Assembly (NCBI GenBank): GCA_023434025.1
Contig: JAEYTL010000028.1
Span: forward strand, 124,001-188,000
Source: Bacteroidota bacterium
Lineage (GTDB): Bacteria; Bacteroidota; Bacteroidia; Flavobacteriales; Flavobacteriaceae
DNA length: 64,000 nt
Direction: 5' to 3'
Positions 54,140 through 62,285 of this stretch are shown piece by piece. The notes beneath the pieces were generated by a model, which ran no database searches, was not told where the DNA came from, and saw nothing but the letters and a program-made list of their open reading frames with translations. The translations under genes were made by a program, and so were the position numbers. Numbering within the stretch: the stretch's first letter is position 1; the number at the start of each line of letters is the position of its first letter.

Positions 54140-54144
54140 GTGTA
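54116..54144. promoter_or_regulatory. Twin TACAnnTGTA operators over the copper-operon promoter
   Basis: TACAATTGTA (54116-54125) and TACAAGTGTA (54135-54144), centres 19 bp apart. Site 1 abuts the -7 element and site 2 covers the -33. TACAnnTGTA is the operator core for CopY and other BlaI/MecI-family repressors, including copper-responsive ones. I infer copper-dependent repression by a regulator outside this window. Confidence 0.65.
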
Positions 54145-54229
54145 AACAGGCGTTAAAACTTAATTATTCTATCTGAAGAGGTTAGTTTTATATAAATTGA
54201 CTACTGTTAATTTTAATGTGCTTGCTTTT

Positions 54230-54367
54230 CAGAAAAAGAGAATTGAACCCGGTTTCCGCACGTTTTCAACCGGCATAAATGCCATGCTGCCGATTAACCA
54301 AAACCTGACCGGAGGCCGGGTAGAAGCCAATTACCGGCTGGGCGTGCATCTGAATTGTTCGTTGTAA
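54230..54367 (+). pseudogene. C-terminal remnant of a barrel gene paralogous to 48909-49877
   Basis: The plus strand reads GINAMLPINQNLTGGRVEAN then YRLGVHLNCSL and stop; the live gene ends GGHAFIPLQQNLTGGLVDSN then YRLNFYINYSL. QNLTGG and the following residues match position by position. Only about 45 codons remain, with no start. It is richer in G/C than its flanks and on the opposite strand, indicating a rearranged second copy. Confidence 0.75.
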
Positions 54368-54392
54368 AGAAAGCAGGGTTTATTTGCATATA

Positions 54393-54431
54393 AAAAAACC
54401 TCTTTGGAATAACAATTCTAAAGAGGTTTTT
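54393..54431 (-). terminator. Terminator of the DUF4369 gene
   Basis: Fifteen-pair stem AAACCTCTTTGGAAT / ATTCTAAAGAGGTTT (54396-54429, one G-U) with a 4-nt loop; on the minus strand it ends in a run of seven T. Confidence 0.88.
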
Positions 54432-54444
54432 GCTGTAAAAACAT

Positions 54445-55164
54445 TTATTCTTCCGCTTTTCGTCGTTCTTCAATAAATTTAGTGAGCATTTTGCCGTATT
54501 TGGAGTCGGCTACTTTGGGTGACATCGATTTTTGAATAGTGTCTAAAAACTTTAATTGGGCGTCATGTACTTCCGACAAGGCGATATATGGACTCACTTC
54601 GTAGTCTTTTTGGGTCAGTGCAAAGTTGATGGTGTATAAATACTTGCGTTTGATAAGCTTTTCATTAGCCGCCTGAATACTGTCTAAACGGTTTTGGTCG
54701 TTATCCTTTTGTGCCTTGATCTCGCGTTCCAATAACAGCAGTTGCTCATTGGTGAAACGGGAATTGATTTTCAGAAAATCCTGTAAAAGGTCATGGTTTT
54801 TAGATCCTTTTACCTGTGCATTGGCATAAAAAGTTTCCAACGAAGTTTCAATGGAAAGGTTTCCGGGCTCGGCAAAAACCACCAGGTTGTTGTCCAACGA
54901 ATTCGACTGACCGCGGTCTAAGAACAAATACAACATTTCAGGGGAATCGATCTTTAAATGGCTTTCAAAGTCTGATTTTCCGTCAAAGATAATAGAGTCC
55001 ATCACAACCAGACTGGAGTCTTTCAGCATCTGAATATACAGTTTACCCTGTTTGATTCCTTTTACATTTCCGGTAATATGAAGGTTGGTGTCGACGGGGT
55101 TTTCTGTTTTTTTACAAGCGATAAACAAGCTGAATGCTACGAAAAGCAATACGGTTTTTTTCAT
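54445..55164 (-). CDS. DUF4369-type lipoprotein
   Basis: 239 aa. Lipobox FIAC (Cys17), then a beta-rich domain: HITGNVKGIKQGKLYIQML, DSIIFDGKSDFE, LVVFAEPGNLSIE, as in the DUF4369 domain found in front of thioredoxin-like proteins of Bacteroidota. Here no thioredoxin domain follows; a helical tail with EAEE end takes its place. Function unknown. Confidence 0.8.
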   Translation of the reverse strand: MKKTVLLFVAFSLFIACKKTENPVDTNLHITGNVKGIKQGKLYIQMLKDSSLVVMDSIIFDGKSDFESHLKIDSPEMLYLFLDRGQSNSLDNNLVVFAEPGNLSIETSLETFYANAQVKGSKNHDLLQDFLKINSRFTNEQLLLLEREIKAQKDNDQNRLDSIQAANEKLIKRKYLYTINFALTQKDYEVSPYIALSEVHDAQLKFLDTIQKSMSPKVADSKYGKMLTKFIEERRKAEE

Positions 55165-55194
55165 TTTTTTATTAAATCGGTTTTTGTTAATTTA

Positions 55195-56499
55195 TTAAAT
55201 CGGAGCCACAATTTCCATGAGATAAGCTGAGAGTAATGCACCATAAGTTCCAATTACATAGCCAAAAACAGCAAGCAAAACCCCAACGCTGGCAAGAGAA
55301 GGATGAAAGGCTGAGGCGACAATAGGGGCAGAGGCAGCTCCGCCAATATTGGCTTTGCTTCCCACAGCCAGAAAGAAAAAAGGTGCTTTAATCAATTTGG
55401 CTACCACTATCAGTAAAAGAACATGAATCGCCATCCAGATCAGACCCACGACCAAAAGTCCGGGATTGCTCAGAACGGAACCTAAATCCATTTTCATTCC
55501 AATGGATGCAACTAAAACATAGATAAATACACTTCCTATTTTGCTGGCTCCGGCTCCTTCGTATTCTTTCAGTTTGGTATAAGAAAGTAAAATCCCGATA
55601 GCTGTGGCAAAAGTAACCATCCAAAAGAAACGGTCACCAAAAGTGGAAACAAAACTGGTAGGGTCGTTTACCGTTTCAAAATTAGCTTTCAGAAAATCTG
55701 ATACAGTATTACTTCCCCAATGGGAAAGGCCTACAGCGGTAAAGGCAATACCCAGAATAATCATCAAATCGGTTAAACTGGGGTTTCGGGTTACGCTGGC
55801 GGCATAGGATGAAACCTTATTTTTTAATTCTTCAATAGAACGGTTGTCGGCTTTTAGCCAATGGTCTATTTTTTCCTTTCTTCCGATTCCGAAAAGCAAA
55901 ACGGCCATCCATATATTGGCTACTACAATATCAACCAAAACCATCGCTCCGTATTTTTCCTGATTATATTTAAAAACTTCGAGCATAGCTGCCTGGTTTG
56001 CTCCTCCGCCAATCCAACTTCCGGCTAAGGTGGAAAGTCCTCTCCAGACTGCATCAAAACCAGCTCCGCCAACTGTTTCAGGAGAAAAAATTGAAACGAC
56101 CAAAATAGCAATAGGTCCTCCTATGATAACACCAATTGTTCCGGTAAAAAACATAATTAAGGCTTTTGGGCCTAATTTGAACATGGCTTTTAAGTCAATG
56201 CTCAAAGTCATTAAGACCAAAGCCGCCGGCAATAAATAGCGACTGGCAACAAAATAGATGGATGATTTTTTAGTGATAATTTCTCCGTTTTCACCCACTT
56301 CACGCCATTCCGGTGAAATGATATTTAACGAACTGAATACAGATGGCAGTAAATAACACATTAACAGTGACGGGAAAATGATGTAGAATTTTTTCCAAAG
56401 ACCCTCTTTGATAGAGGAAGTATAAAAAACAAATGCCAGAAGGAACATTAATAATCCAAAAACAATGGTGTCATCTGTAATATATGGTGCGGTTTTCAT
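55195..56499 (-). CDS. DUF819 family membrane protein (YjcL-like)
   Basis: 434 aa from ATG 56499; an upstream TTG at 56520 is not needed. About eleven helices, with Gly-rich segments typical of DUF819: GLSTLAGSWIGGGANQAAM and ANIGGAASAPIVASAF. The family resembles secondary transporters but no substrate is established. Thirty bp separate it from the DUF4369 gene, so they may be co-transcribed. Confidence 0.85.
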   Translation of the reverse strand: MKTAPYITDDTIVFGLLMFLLAFVFYTSSIKEGLWKKFYIIFPSLLMCYLLPSVFSSLNIISPEWREVGENGEIITKKSSIYFVASRYLLPAALVLMTLSIDLKAMFKLGPKALIMFFTGTIGVIIGGPIAILVVSIFSPETVGGAGFDAVWRGLSTLAGSWIGGGANQAAMLEVFKYNQEKYGAMVLVDIVVANIWMAVLLFGIGRKEKIDHWLKADNRSIEELKNKVSSYAASVTRNPSLTDLMIILGIAFTAVGLSHWGSNTVSDFLKANFETVNDPTSFVSTFGDRFFWMVTFATAIGILLSYTKLKEYEGAGASKIGSVFIYVLVASIGMKMDLGSVLSNPGLLVVGLIWMAIHVLLLIVVAKLIKAPFFFLAVGSKANIGGAASAPIVASAFHPSLASVGVLLAVFGYVIGTYGALLSAYLMEIVAPI

Positions 56500-56669
56500 T
56501 CTTTGGTAATTTGGGTGCAAAATAGGGATTTTTTAAAAAAGTCAGCTCTTTTTTTAGGATAGTTTTATAATGCACCGGCTATATAAATTGAACTATTTTG
56601 AGCGTCGATTAAAGAAATCTTTATAATTTCTCCAATTTTCTGAATGCGTGTTCTCTTATCATTATATGA

Positions 56670-56704
56670 CATAAAAAATCCCTGACTTGAATAGTTCAGG
56701 GATT
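56670..56704 (-). terminator. Terminator of the M61 peptidase gene
   Basis: Stem AATCCCTGA (56677-56685) / TCAGGGATT (56696-56704) and a T-run on the minus strand, 25 bp after the stop. Confidence 0.85.
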
Positions 56705-56728
56705 CATCAAAAATATGTTTTTCAGATT

Positions 56729-58588
56729 TTATCCTTTCAGCCAGGCTTCACGAAGTGCTCTTTTAGAGTCGTCGGTGGCCTGGTAACCGTCAATTTCATC
56801 CATCGGTACTTTAACAGTTCCTTTTAACGTCAGTTCTTTGTCTTCCCGTTTAACCACAAAAGTTACCGGATCATTTTCCTGCCATGCCATACTGCCGATA
56901 ATCATATCATAAATGTTATCCAGGTTATACTTGGTGTCATTAATTGATACAATAATATCACCCCCCTGTAATCCCAATGATTTCATAAAGTCATTTAACT
57001 CGATACCGGGAAGAATAATGATTTCTTTGGTGGTTGGATTAACGGTGATATAAGGTACTTGACCTTTTAAGAAAATATTGCCCGGAATCTGTACTTTAGT
57101 TTTACTAACGCCCACTTTACCAAAGAATTCTTCATAATTCAAGGGTGTGCTTCCGGCCACATAGGTGTCCAGAAATGTTCGGATTTCAGGATAGGTTACC
57201 GATACAATTTTATCAAACAATTCGTTGTCTTCAAATGGTTTCTCATTACCGTATTCTTTAGACAGCTTTTGCATTAGATCCAGAATGCCACGCTTACCAT
57301 TGCTTAGTTCACGCAATTGAATGTCTAAACACATTGCAATCAGGGCTCCTTTTTCATACACATTTAAATAGGAATCTTTGAATTCTTTTTTCAACACTTC
57401 GGCACTCATTTTTGTAAACGGCATGGTGTCACTGAACCGTTTTGAGTTGGTAATCTTTCCGGCCATTCGTTGATAAAACTCGTTTTCATCAATCAAGCCC
57501 TGGTTCACCTGGAACAAGTTGGCAAAATATTCGGTAATACCTTCATACATCCACAAATGCTGCGACATTTTAGGCGTATTAAAATCAAAGTAATGAATTT
57601 CTTTTGAATGAACGCTCAACGGTGTAACAATGTGGAAAAACTCATGCGAAACCACATCCACCATACTTTGGTTCAGCTGCTCTGCATCCATGGCTTCCGG
57701 AAAAACTACAACGGTAGAGGTATTGTGTTCCAAAGCTCCAAAACCTTTGGCATCTTCTTTTTCATAATCCGATAAGTAAAGCAGAATAGCATATTTTTTA
57801 GTATTGTTGATAGGACCTAAAAATTTCTTCTGGGCTTTCATCATGGTTTCCATGGCCGGTTTAAAATCTTCGGCAGTATATATTCCGTTTGGCGAATGAA
57901 CGCTGATGATGATTTCCATATCGTCCACCATAAAAGAAGCACTCTTGCTCTTGGTGTACATGATCGGATTATCCGCCAGCTCGGCATAGCGGGAAGCTTT
58001 GAACACATCTTTGGCATCACTTTTATCCAGATCCACCATGGCAGTTGCACCGTTTAAATGGGCGGGCTTGGTAACTGTTAGCTGATAGGGAAGTTCTTTT
58101 AAATCTTTAAAATAACCGACAAAAGCATGTGTGTTGATCACAAAATTCTCCCCTTCGGCAATGTTTGTACCGGCCGGAGAAAAAATATCGCCCTGTCCAA
58201 ATTCTGTTCCGGTTTCCGAATCATAGGTGTCATTCATCAGATAAGTCACTTTAGCTAATTTTTTAGCTCCTTTAATTACCCATGAATTTTCGTCCATTTT
58301 GGCTACGGAAAGTTCCTTCCCTTTGGCATCATAGGCTTTAAAGTTATCCGCATAACGGCCGTAATCATCTTCCGAATACGTTCCGGGTACTATTTTAGGC
58401 AGGAAAAAAGTTGTTTCGTCTGTTTTGATTTTAGGCGGAATAACCGTTACCGGAACCCTGTCATTGTTAATATTAGTCAAATCAAGGGCTACCAGGATTT
58501 CATTGTTCTTGTTTTGAGCAAAAGCAATAGTGTTGCCCAATAAAAAAAAGACACTTGAGAACACAAGTGGTAAAAATGATTTTCTCAT
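56729..58588 (-). CDS. M61-family metallopeptidase with PDZ domain
   Basis: 619 aa. Signal peptide ends near AFAQ (about 25). The zinc site HEFFH (His315, Glu316, His319) and the Glu of MYEGITEYFA (349 or 353) define the M61 glycyl-aminopeptidase family. A PDZ-like domain occupies about 500-590 (FMKSLGLQGGDIIVSIND). Likely a periplasmic aminopeptidase in peptide breakdown. Confidence 0.9.
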   Translation of the reverse strand: MRKSFLPLVFSSVFFLLGNTIAFAQNKNNEILVALDLTNINNDRVPVTVIPPKIKTDETTFFLPKIVPGTYSEDDYGRYADNFKAYDAKGKELSVAKMDENSWVIKGAKKLAKVTYLMNDTYDSETGTEFGQGDIFSPAGTNIAEGENFVINTHAFVGYFKDLKELPYQLTVTKPAHLNGATAMVDLDKSDAKDVFKASRYAELADNPIMYTKSKSASFMVDDMEIIISVHSPNGIYTAEDFKPAMETMMKAQKKFLGPINNTKKYAILLYLSDYEKEDAKGFGALEHNTSTVVVFPEAMDAEQLNQSMVDVVSHEFFHIVTPLSVHSKEIHYFDFNTPKMSQHLWMYEGITEYFANLFQVNQGLIDENEFYQRMAGKITNSKRFSDTMPFTKMSAEVLKKEFKDSYLNVYEKGALIAMCLDIQLRELSNGKRGILDLMQKLSKEYGNEKPFEDNELFDKIVSVTYPEIRTFLDTYVAGSTPLNYEEFFGKVGVSKTKVQIPGNIFLKGQVPYITVNPTTKEIIILPGIELNDFMKSLGLQGGDIIVSINDTKYNLDNIYDMIIGSMAWQENDPVTFVVKREDKELTLKGTVKVPMDEIDGYQATDDSKRALREAWLKG

Positions 58589-58639
58589 GAAAGTTATGTT
58601 TAAACAATAAGTAGCCTTACGGCCTAATATGTTACAAAT

Positions 58640-58679
58640 AACAACAAAAAACGCCTTATTTAAAAGCGTTTTGTTGTTA
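58640..58679 (-). terminator. Terminator of the alpha/beta hydrolase gene
   Basis: AACAACAAAAAACGC pairs with GCGTTTTGTTGTT across 58640-58679 with a short loop, 13 bp after the stop; the T-run is part of the stem. Confidence 0.7.
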
Positions 58680-58692
58680 AGAGTTTGATAAA

Positions 58693-60087
58693 TTAGTTGG
58701 TCTGACTCAGGATCCAGTCTTTTATATCTGTTAAAACGACAGGAGAAAATGTTTGCTCAATGGCTCCATATTCCTCCGTTGAACCGGTTTCACATGCCTG
58801 AAAAAGATGGTTTAAACCCGAATATTCTTTTACGGTTATCTTTTTATTTCCGCCTTTTTTCAAGGCCTTTTGAATGCCCTCCAGGTTTGAATTTGACGGG
58901 ACTTGCAGGTCTTTTTCACCATTTAATGCCAGCACCGGACAGCTCACCTTTTCCAGGTAAACAGATGGTTCAAATCGTATAAAGTTACGGTACCATGGCG
59001 AGAGTATAGGAGCAATCTGCTGACGAAGAGCTGCTTTTTTATCTGCTTCACTCAGGCTGACGAATTCCGGATTTTGGCTATACATTTCAGTAAAAAGGAC
59101 TTCCAGTGCCTGTTGAGCATCGGTATCGGTTTTGTTGCTTTTGACAATGGCATACGTGCGTTGGTTTATTTTCTTTGCTTCGGCCAATTCGTTTGCATTC
59201 ATTCCCGAAACTTTGCCGATGAGGTAGGTTTGTTCCAGCATTAATTCATCACACGGAATTCCGGGAGCGGCCAGCAATACCAGAAAATGAATTGATTTAT
59301 CTTTAGACGCTACAACCGGAGCAATGATTCCGCCTTCACTGTGGCCTATTAATCCTATTTTCTTGGGGTTGACTCCTTTTTTTGATTTTAAAAAACGAAC
59401 TGCTGATTCCACATCAGCAGCAAAATCATAACTGCTGGATAAGGCATGATGACCGCCTGATTTTCCTACTCCTCGGTCATCTATCCGCAGTACACCGATA
59501 CCGTTACGGGTTAAATAATCGGCAATTACCCAAAAAGGTTTGTGACCTAATATTTCAGAATTCCGGTCTTGCGGGCCGCTGCCGGAAATCAAAATAGCAA
59601 CGGGATAATCCTCTTTTTGTGGAGTTGTCAGTGTGCCGGCTAAGGTAATCTTGTCTTTTTCATTTTCAAATACCACTTCTTCTATGGCATAGGGAAACGG
59701 GCCTTTGGGCTCCTGCGGACGGTTCAATTTTTTTTCTTCGCTTTTTTCACGGCTCAGCTGTAAAGCATAGTTTTGACCATTTTGAGAGAAAATACCCTCG
59801 AAAATGTTGGTGTCGTTTAGCTCTCCGGTATATGCGAATTGAGCCGGATCAAAACGGAAAACTAATTTTTTCTGATCAAACGTAACGGAGGTAAGGGGTA
59901 TTCCTTTGGCATTTTGCTGTGGGATATCCATCGTTCCGCTATAGACAGCGTCTTTTTTGCTGAAGTCTAAGCCAAACAGTAATTCCGTTCCCATTACATT
60001 GATCTTGCCATACCATTTACCGGTAATGTCCTGTGCGGACATATTCGTTGAAAAGATTAGTATAAGCAGTACGATTGCATTTTTCAT
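58693..60087 (-). CDS. Exported alpha/beta hydrolase
   Basis: 464 aa. A signal peptide ends near MSAQD (about 19). A beta-rich N-terminal domain (ITGKWYGKINVMG, to ~115) precedes the hydrolase: LISGSGPQDRN, IDDRGVGKSGG, nucleophile elbow GHSEGG, acid in NGEKDLQVP and His in GLNHLFQ. Typical of exported esterases/peptidases of Bacteroidota. Substrate unknown. Confidence 0.88.
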   Translation of the reverse strand: MKNAIVLLILIFSTNMSAQDITGKWYGKINVMGTELLFGLDFSKKDAVYSGTMDIPQQNAKGIPLTSVTFDQKKLVFRFDPAQFAYTGELNDTNIFEGIFSQNGQNYALQLSREKSEEKKLNRPQEPKGPFPYAIEEVVFENEKDKITLAGTLTTPQKEDYPVAILISGSGPQDRNSEILGHKPFWVIADYLTRNGIGVLRIDDRGVGKSGGHHALSSSYDFAADVESAVRFLKSKKGVNPKKIGLIGHSEGGIIAPVVASKDKSIHFLVLLAAPGIPCDELMLEQTYLIGKVSGMNANELAEAKKINQRTYAIVKSNKTDTDAQQALEVLFTEMYSQNPEFVSLSEADKKAALRQQIAPILSPWYRNFIRFEPSVYLEKVSCPVLALNGEKDLQVPSNSNLEGIQKALKKGGNKKITVKEYSGLNHLFQACETGSTEEYGAIEQTFSPVVLTDIKDWILSQTN

Positions 60088-60104
60088 AAAAAGAGCGTTA
60101 AGGG

Positions 60105-60680
60105 TTAAATAAGTGAGAAAATTATTTTTGAAAGAAATTCTGCCATAAAAAGCACAATGATAAAGTAAAGTATGTGCCTTTTTTCCTTAGCATTTGTGGC
60201 CGTTTTAAATCCGTTCCAGCTTAAAAAAGCAAACCAGACCAGTGCAAGCAGGGCAAAAACAGCAAAAACAAGTATGATGATAATATCAGAGAATAAAAAA
60301 TCTTTTGCTTCTTGATCAGATGCTATAACAAGAATGTGCTGTCCGGCTTGATCAATTTGATTGTTCAGGTTAAAAAAAGGCAGAACATAAAATGGTATTC
60401 GGGCTATTAATGCCGTACTTAGTACATCGATGATACGGGTTTTGGAATTAATATACCGGCCTAACAAATAAAGGCATAATGTTAACAAAGCCGTATTGAT
60501 GAGGTTGTCTGATAAAACACGAAAGAATGTGGCCGATTCTGCAAAATGCAAATCAATAATTCCGTCAAAACGTCCTTTAAAGAGTGAGCCGATCCATGAG
60601 CCGGCTGTTAAGGCAGCCAGTCCAGACAGAATTAAATTTTTTTCGGATCCGGTTTCAAAAGGATTAAACAGTTTTTTCAT
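60105..60680 (-). CDS. Multi-pass membrane protein, YIP1-like
   Basis: 191 aa with five hydrophobic helices, starting MKKLFNPFETGSEKN. Layout resembles YIP1-domain proteins, without a firm motif. Its start lies 17 bp inside the preceding gene, indicating coupling. Function unknown. Confidence 0.65.
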   Translation of the reverse strand: MKKLFNPFETGSEKNLILSGLAALTAGSWIGSLFKGRFDGIIDLHFAESATFFRVLSDNLINTALLTLCLYLLGRYINSKTRIIDVLSTALIARIPFYVLPFFNLNNQIDQAGQHILVIASDQEAKDFLFSDIIIILVFAVFALLALVWFAFLSWNGFKTATNAKEKRHILYFIIVLFMAEFLSKIIFSLI

Positions 60681-61161
60681 TTCGGGTAATGATGTTGTGG
60701 ATGATTTTTTTTAGTTCTTCCGGGTTTTGTGTGCCGATTAAGAGAGTACGTTTGGTTTTGAAGGTTAACTTCAGTCCCCGATTCCCTCTGATATTAAACG
60801 CTTTGCCTTTTATGCCGTACCGTATGCCCCAGCCGCCATAATCCATGATCGGGTTATATTGAATGACTTCTGCTTTTTCTATTTCAGAGAATAAGTACTT
60901 CCGTTCTTTAAAGTGAAACGGAAAAAACCGAATGGCAATCTCTTTTTCGGTAATCTTTGTTGTTAGGCTGATCAAACAGAATAAAATCAACACTACAATC
61001 AACGCAATAAAGTAAACGATTATCATGACCTTATTTGTTTCGTTTGATTGTAATGCTTGGTAAACAATAATCGCATTTATCAGGTTGGCAGAAATTAGAA
61101 TAACCCATATCCACCATTGATTAAATTTTTGCTTTTCCGTAAAGAGAAGTTTTTGAGGCAT
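60664..61161 (-). CDS. Two-TM protein with PH-like cytoplasmic domain
   Basis: 165 aa. Two N-terminal helices (about 17-36 and 44-66), then a beta-rich domain: ITEKEIAIRFFPFHFKERKY, YGGWGIRYGIKGKAF, GLKLTFKTKRTLLIGT. This matches the bacterial PH-like domain pattern. Middle gene of a three-gene operon with a DUF2089 protein. Confidence 0.65.
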   Translation of the reverse strand: MPQKLLFTEKQKFNQWWIWVILISANLINAIIVYQALQSNETNKVMIIVYFIALIVVLILFCLISLTTKITEKEIAIRFFPFHFKERKYLFSEIEKAEVIQYNPIMDYGGWGIRYGIKGKAFNIRGNRGLKLTFKTKRTLLIGTQNPEELKKIIHNIITRNEKTV

Positions 61162-61164
61162 AAT

Positions 61165-61440
61165 TTATTCTTTTTGCAGTGTTTTAATTTTGTAGATGAT
61201 ATCGTCTAGTTTGTTTCTGACAGTAGGGTAACTGTTTCCCATCTGAATGGCCATTTCTTTCAGGCTGCCGCTGAAAAGAAAAAACTGTACCACAAAATGT
61301 TGTTCTTCTGACGATAATTGTAATAATAATGGAAGCCCATAATCTCCGGAAACAGTCGTTTGGCAGTGTTCACAACTCAACTGTGTAACAGACAGTGAAT
61401 TTTCACAACTCGGACAATGGATGGGAAGCTTAGGTTTCAT
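61165..61440 (-). CDS. DUF2089 zinc-ribbon/HTH protein
   Basis: 91 aa. Zinc ribbon CPSCENSLSVTQLSCEHC (four Cys, residues 9-26), followed by an HTH-like part: GSLKEMAIQMGNSYPTVRNK. DUF2089 proteins are thought to be regulators. It heads an operon with the two membrane proteins and may control them. Confidence 0.82.
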   Translation of the reverse strand: MKPKLPIHCPSCENSLSVTQLSCEHCQTTVSGDYGLPLLLQLSSEEQHFVVQFFLFSGSLKEMAIQMGNSYPTVRNKLDDIIYKIKTLQKE

Positions 61441-61511
61441 TTTTAATAAAATTTATTCAAAAATAAATAAAATTAAATTATTAATCAACATAATTTATAT
61501 TAAATGAAAAA

Positions 61512-61541
61512 AAGTATAAAAAAACGTTCGTAAGAACGTTT
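61512..61541 (-). terminator. Terminator of the first DUF2805 gene
   Basis: Stem AAACGTTC (61522-61529) / GAACGTTT (61534-61541), loop GTAA, T-run on the minus strand. Confidence 0.85.
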
Positions 61542-61559
61542 GTGTGGGTTTTAAGAAAT

Positions 61560-61835
61560 TTACCGTTTTGAAATTTTGTTGCCGGTTATCTGTCGTTGCA
61601 GTGAGCATTTGAAGCGGTCAATTCCGGACAGCCGGCGTTTTGCGTGTTTTGTACTTCGGCCCTGTACTCTTTTTCTCCACATTTTAAAACTGGTAGGTTT
61701 CATCTCCCGACGCATCAGTTCAATGGTTTGCTGTTCAGAAATACCGAATTGAAATGTGATGGCTTCAAAGGGCGTGCGGTCTTCCCAGGCCATTTCGATA
61801 ATCCGGTCAATTTCTTTTTCAGAAAAAGTTTGCAT
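61560..61835 (-). CDS. DUF2805 (TIGR03643-type) protein, copy A
   Basis: 91 aa from ATG 61835; the frame continues to 61916 through the neighbour's terminator, so the inner start is chosen. Core EIDRIIEMAWEDRTPFEAI and FGISEQQTIELMRREM, then a basic tail (KRRLSGIDRFKCSLQRQ). Resembles a helix-turn-helix unit. Function unknown. Confidence 0.8.
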   Translation of the reverse strand: MQTFSEKEIDRIIEMAWEDRTPFEAITFQFGISEQQTIELMRREMKPTSFKMWRKRVQGRSTKHAKRRLSGIDRFKCSLQRQITGNKISKR

Positions 61836-61867
61836 AAACCGTTGTTTGTTTCGGGCAAAGTACGTTA

Positions 61868-61899
61868 TAAAAACAAAAAACTCTTGTTGAACAAGAGTT
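61868..61899 (-). terminator. Terminator of the second DUF2805 gene
   Basis: Inverted repeat AACTCTTGTT / AACAAGAGTT (61879-61899) with a T-rich tail on the minus strand, 10 bp after the stop at 61909. Confidence 0.85.
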
Positions 61900-61908
61900 A
61901 AATTATGT

Positions 61909-62184
61909 TTAATCAAATTTATTTTTGATGTAATACTTGCTGTCTAAATCATCATCAAAATCATCCATAATGGGTTTTGGCTTTGGCTTGCTGGCCGTAA
62001 CTTTCTTTTTCCAAAGCTCAAAATTGTCTTTAGATAGTCGTTTTCTCATAATCTCGGTCACTTCGTTTTCAGAAATTCCGAATTCAACTTTAAGTACTTC
62101 AAAAGGTTTTCTTTCCTCTTGAGCCATACTGACAACGCGTTCTATTTCCTCGTTAGTCAGTTCCACTCTTTTACTTTTTTTCAT
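61909..62184 (-). CDS. DUF2805 (TIGR03643-type) protein, copy B
   Basis: 91 aa. EIERVVSMAQEERKPFEVL and FGISENEVTEIMRKRLSKDN follow the same pattern as copy A, but the tail is acidic (MDDFDDDLDSKYY) instead of basic. Paralogues in tandem, each with its own terminator. Confidence 0.82.
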   Translation of the reverse strand: MKKSKRVELTNEEIERVVSMAQEERKPFEVLKVEFGISENEVTEIMRKRLSKDNFELWKKKVTASKPKPKPIMDDFDDDLDSKYYIKNKFD

Positions 62185-62285
62185 TAGTTCAAAAGCACAA
62201 TTAATATTTATTTTTTAGTTTCAATTTCTTACTCAATATTACTAAAAAAATAAATTACTTTTTCAATTGGTATTATTTTTTTTAG

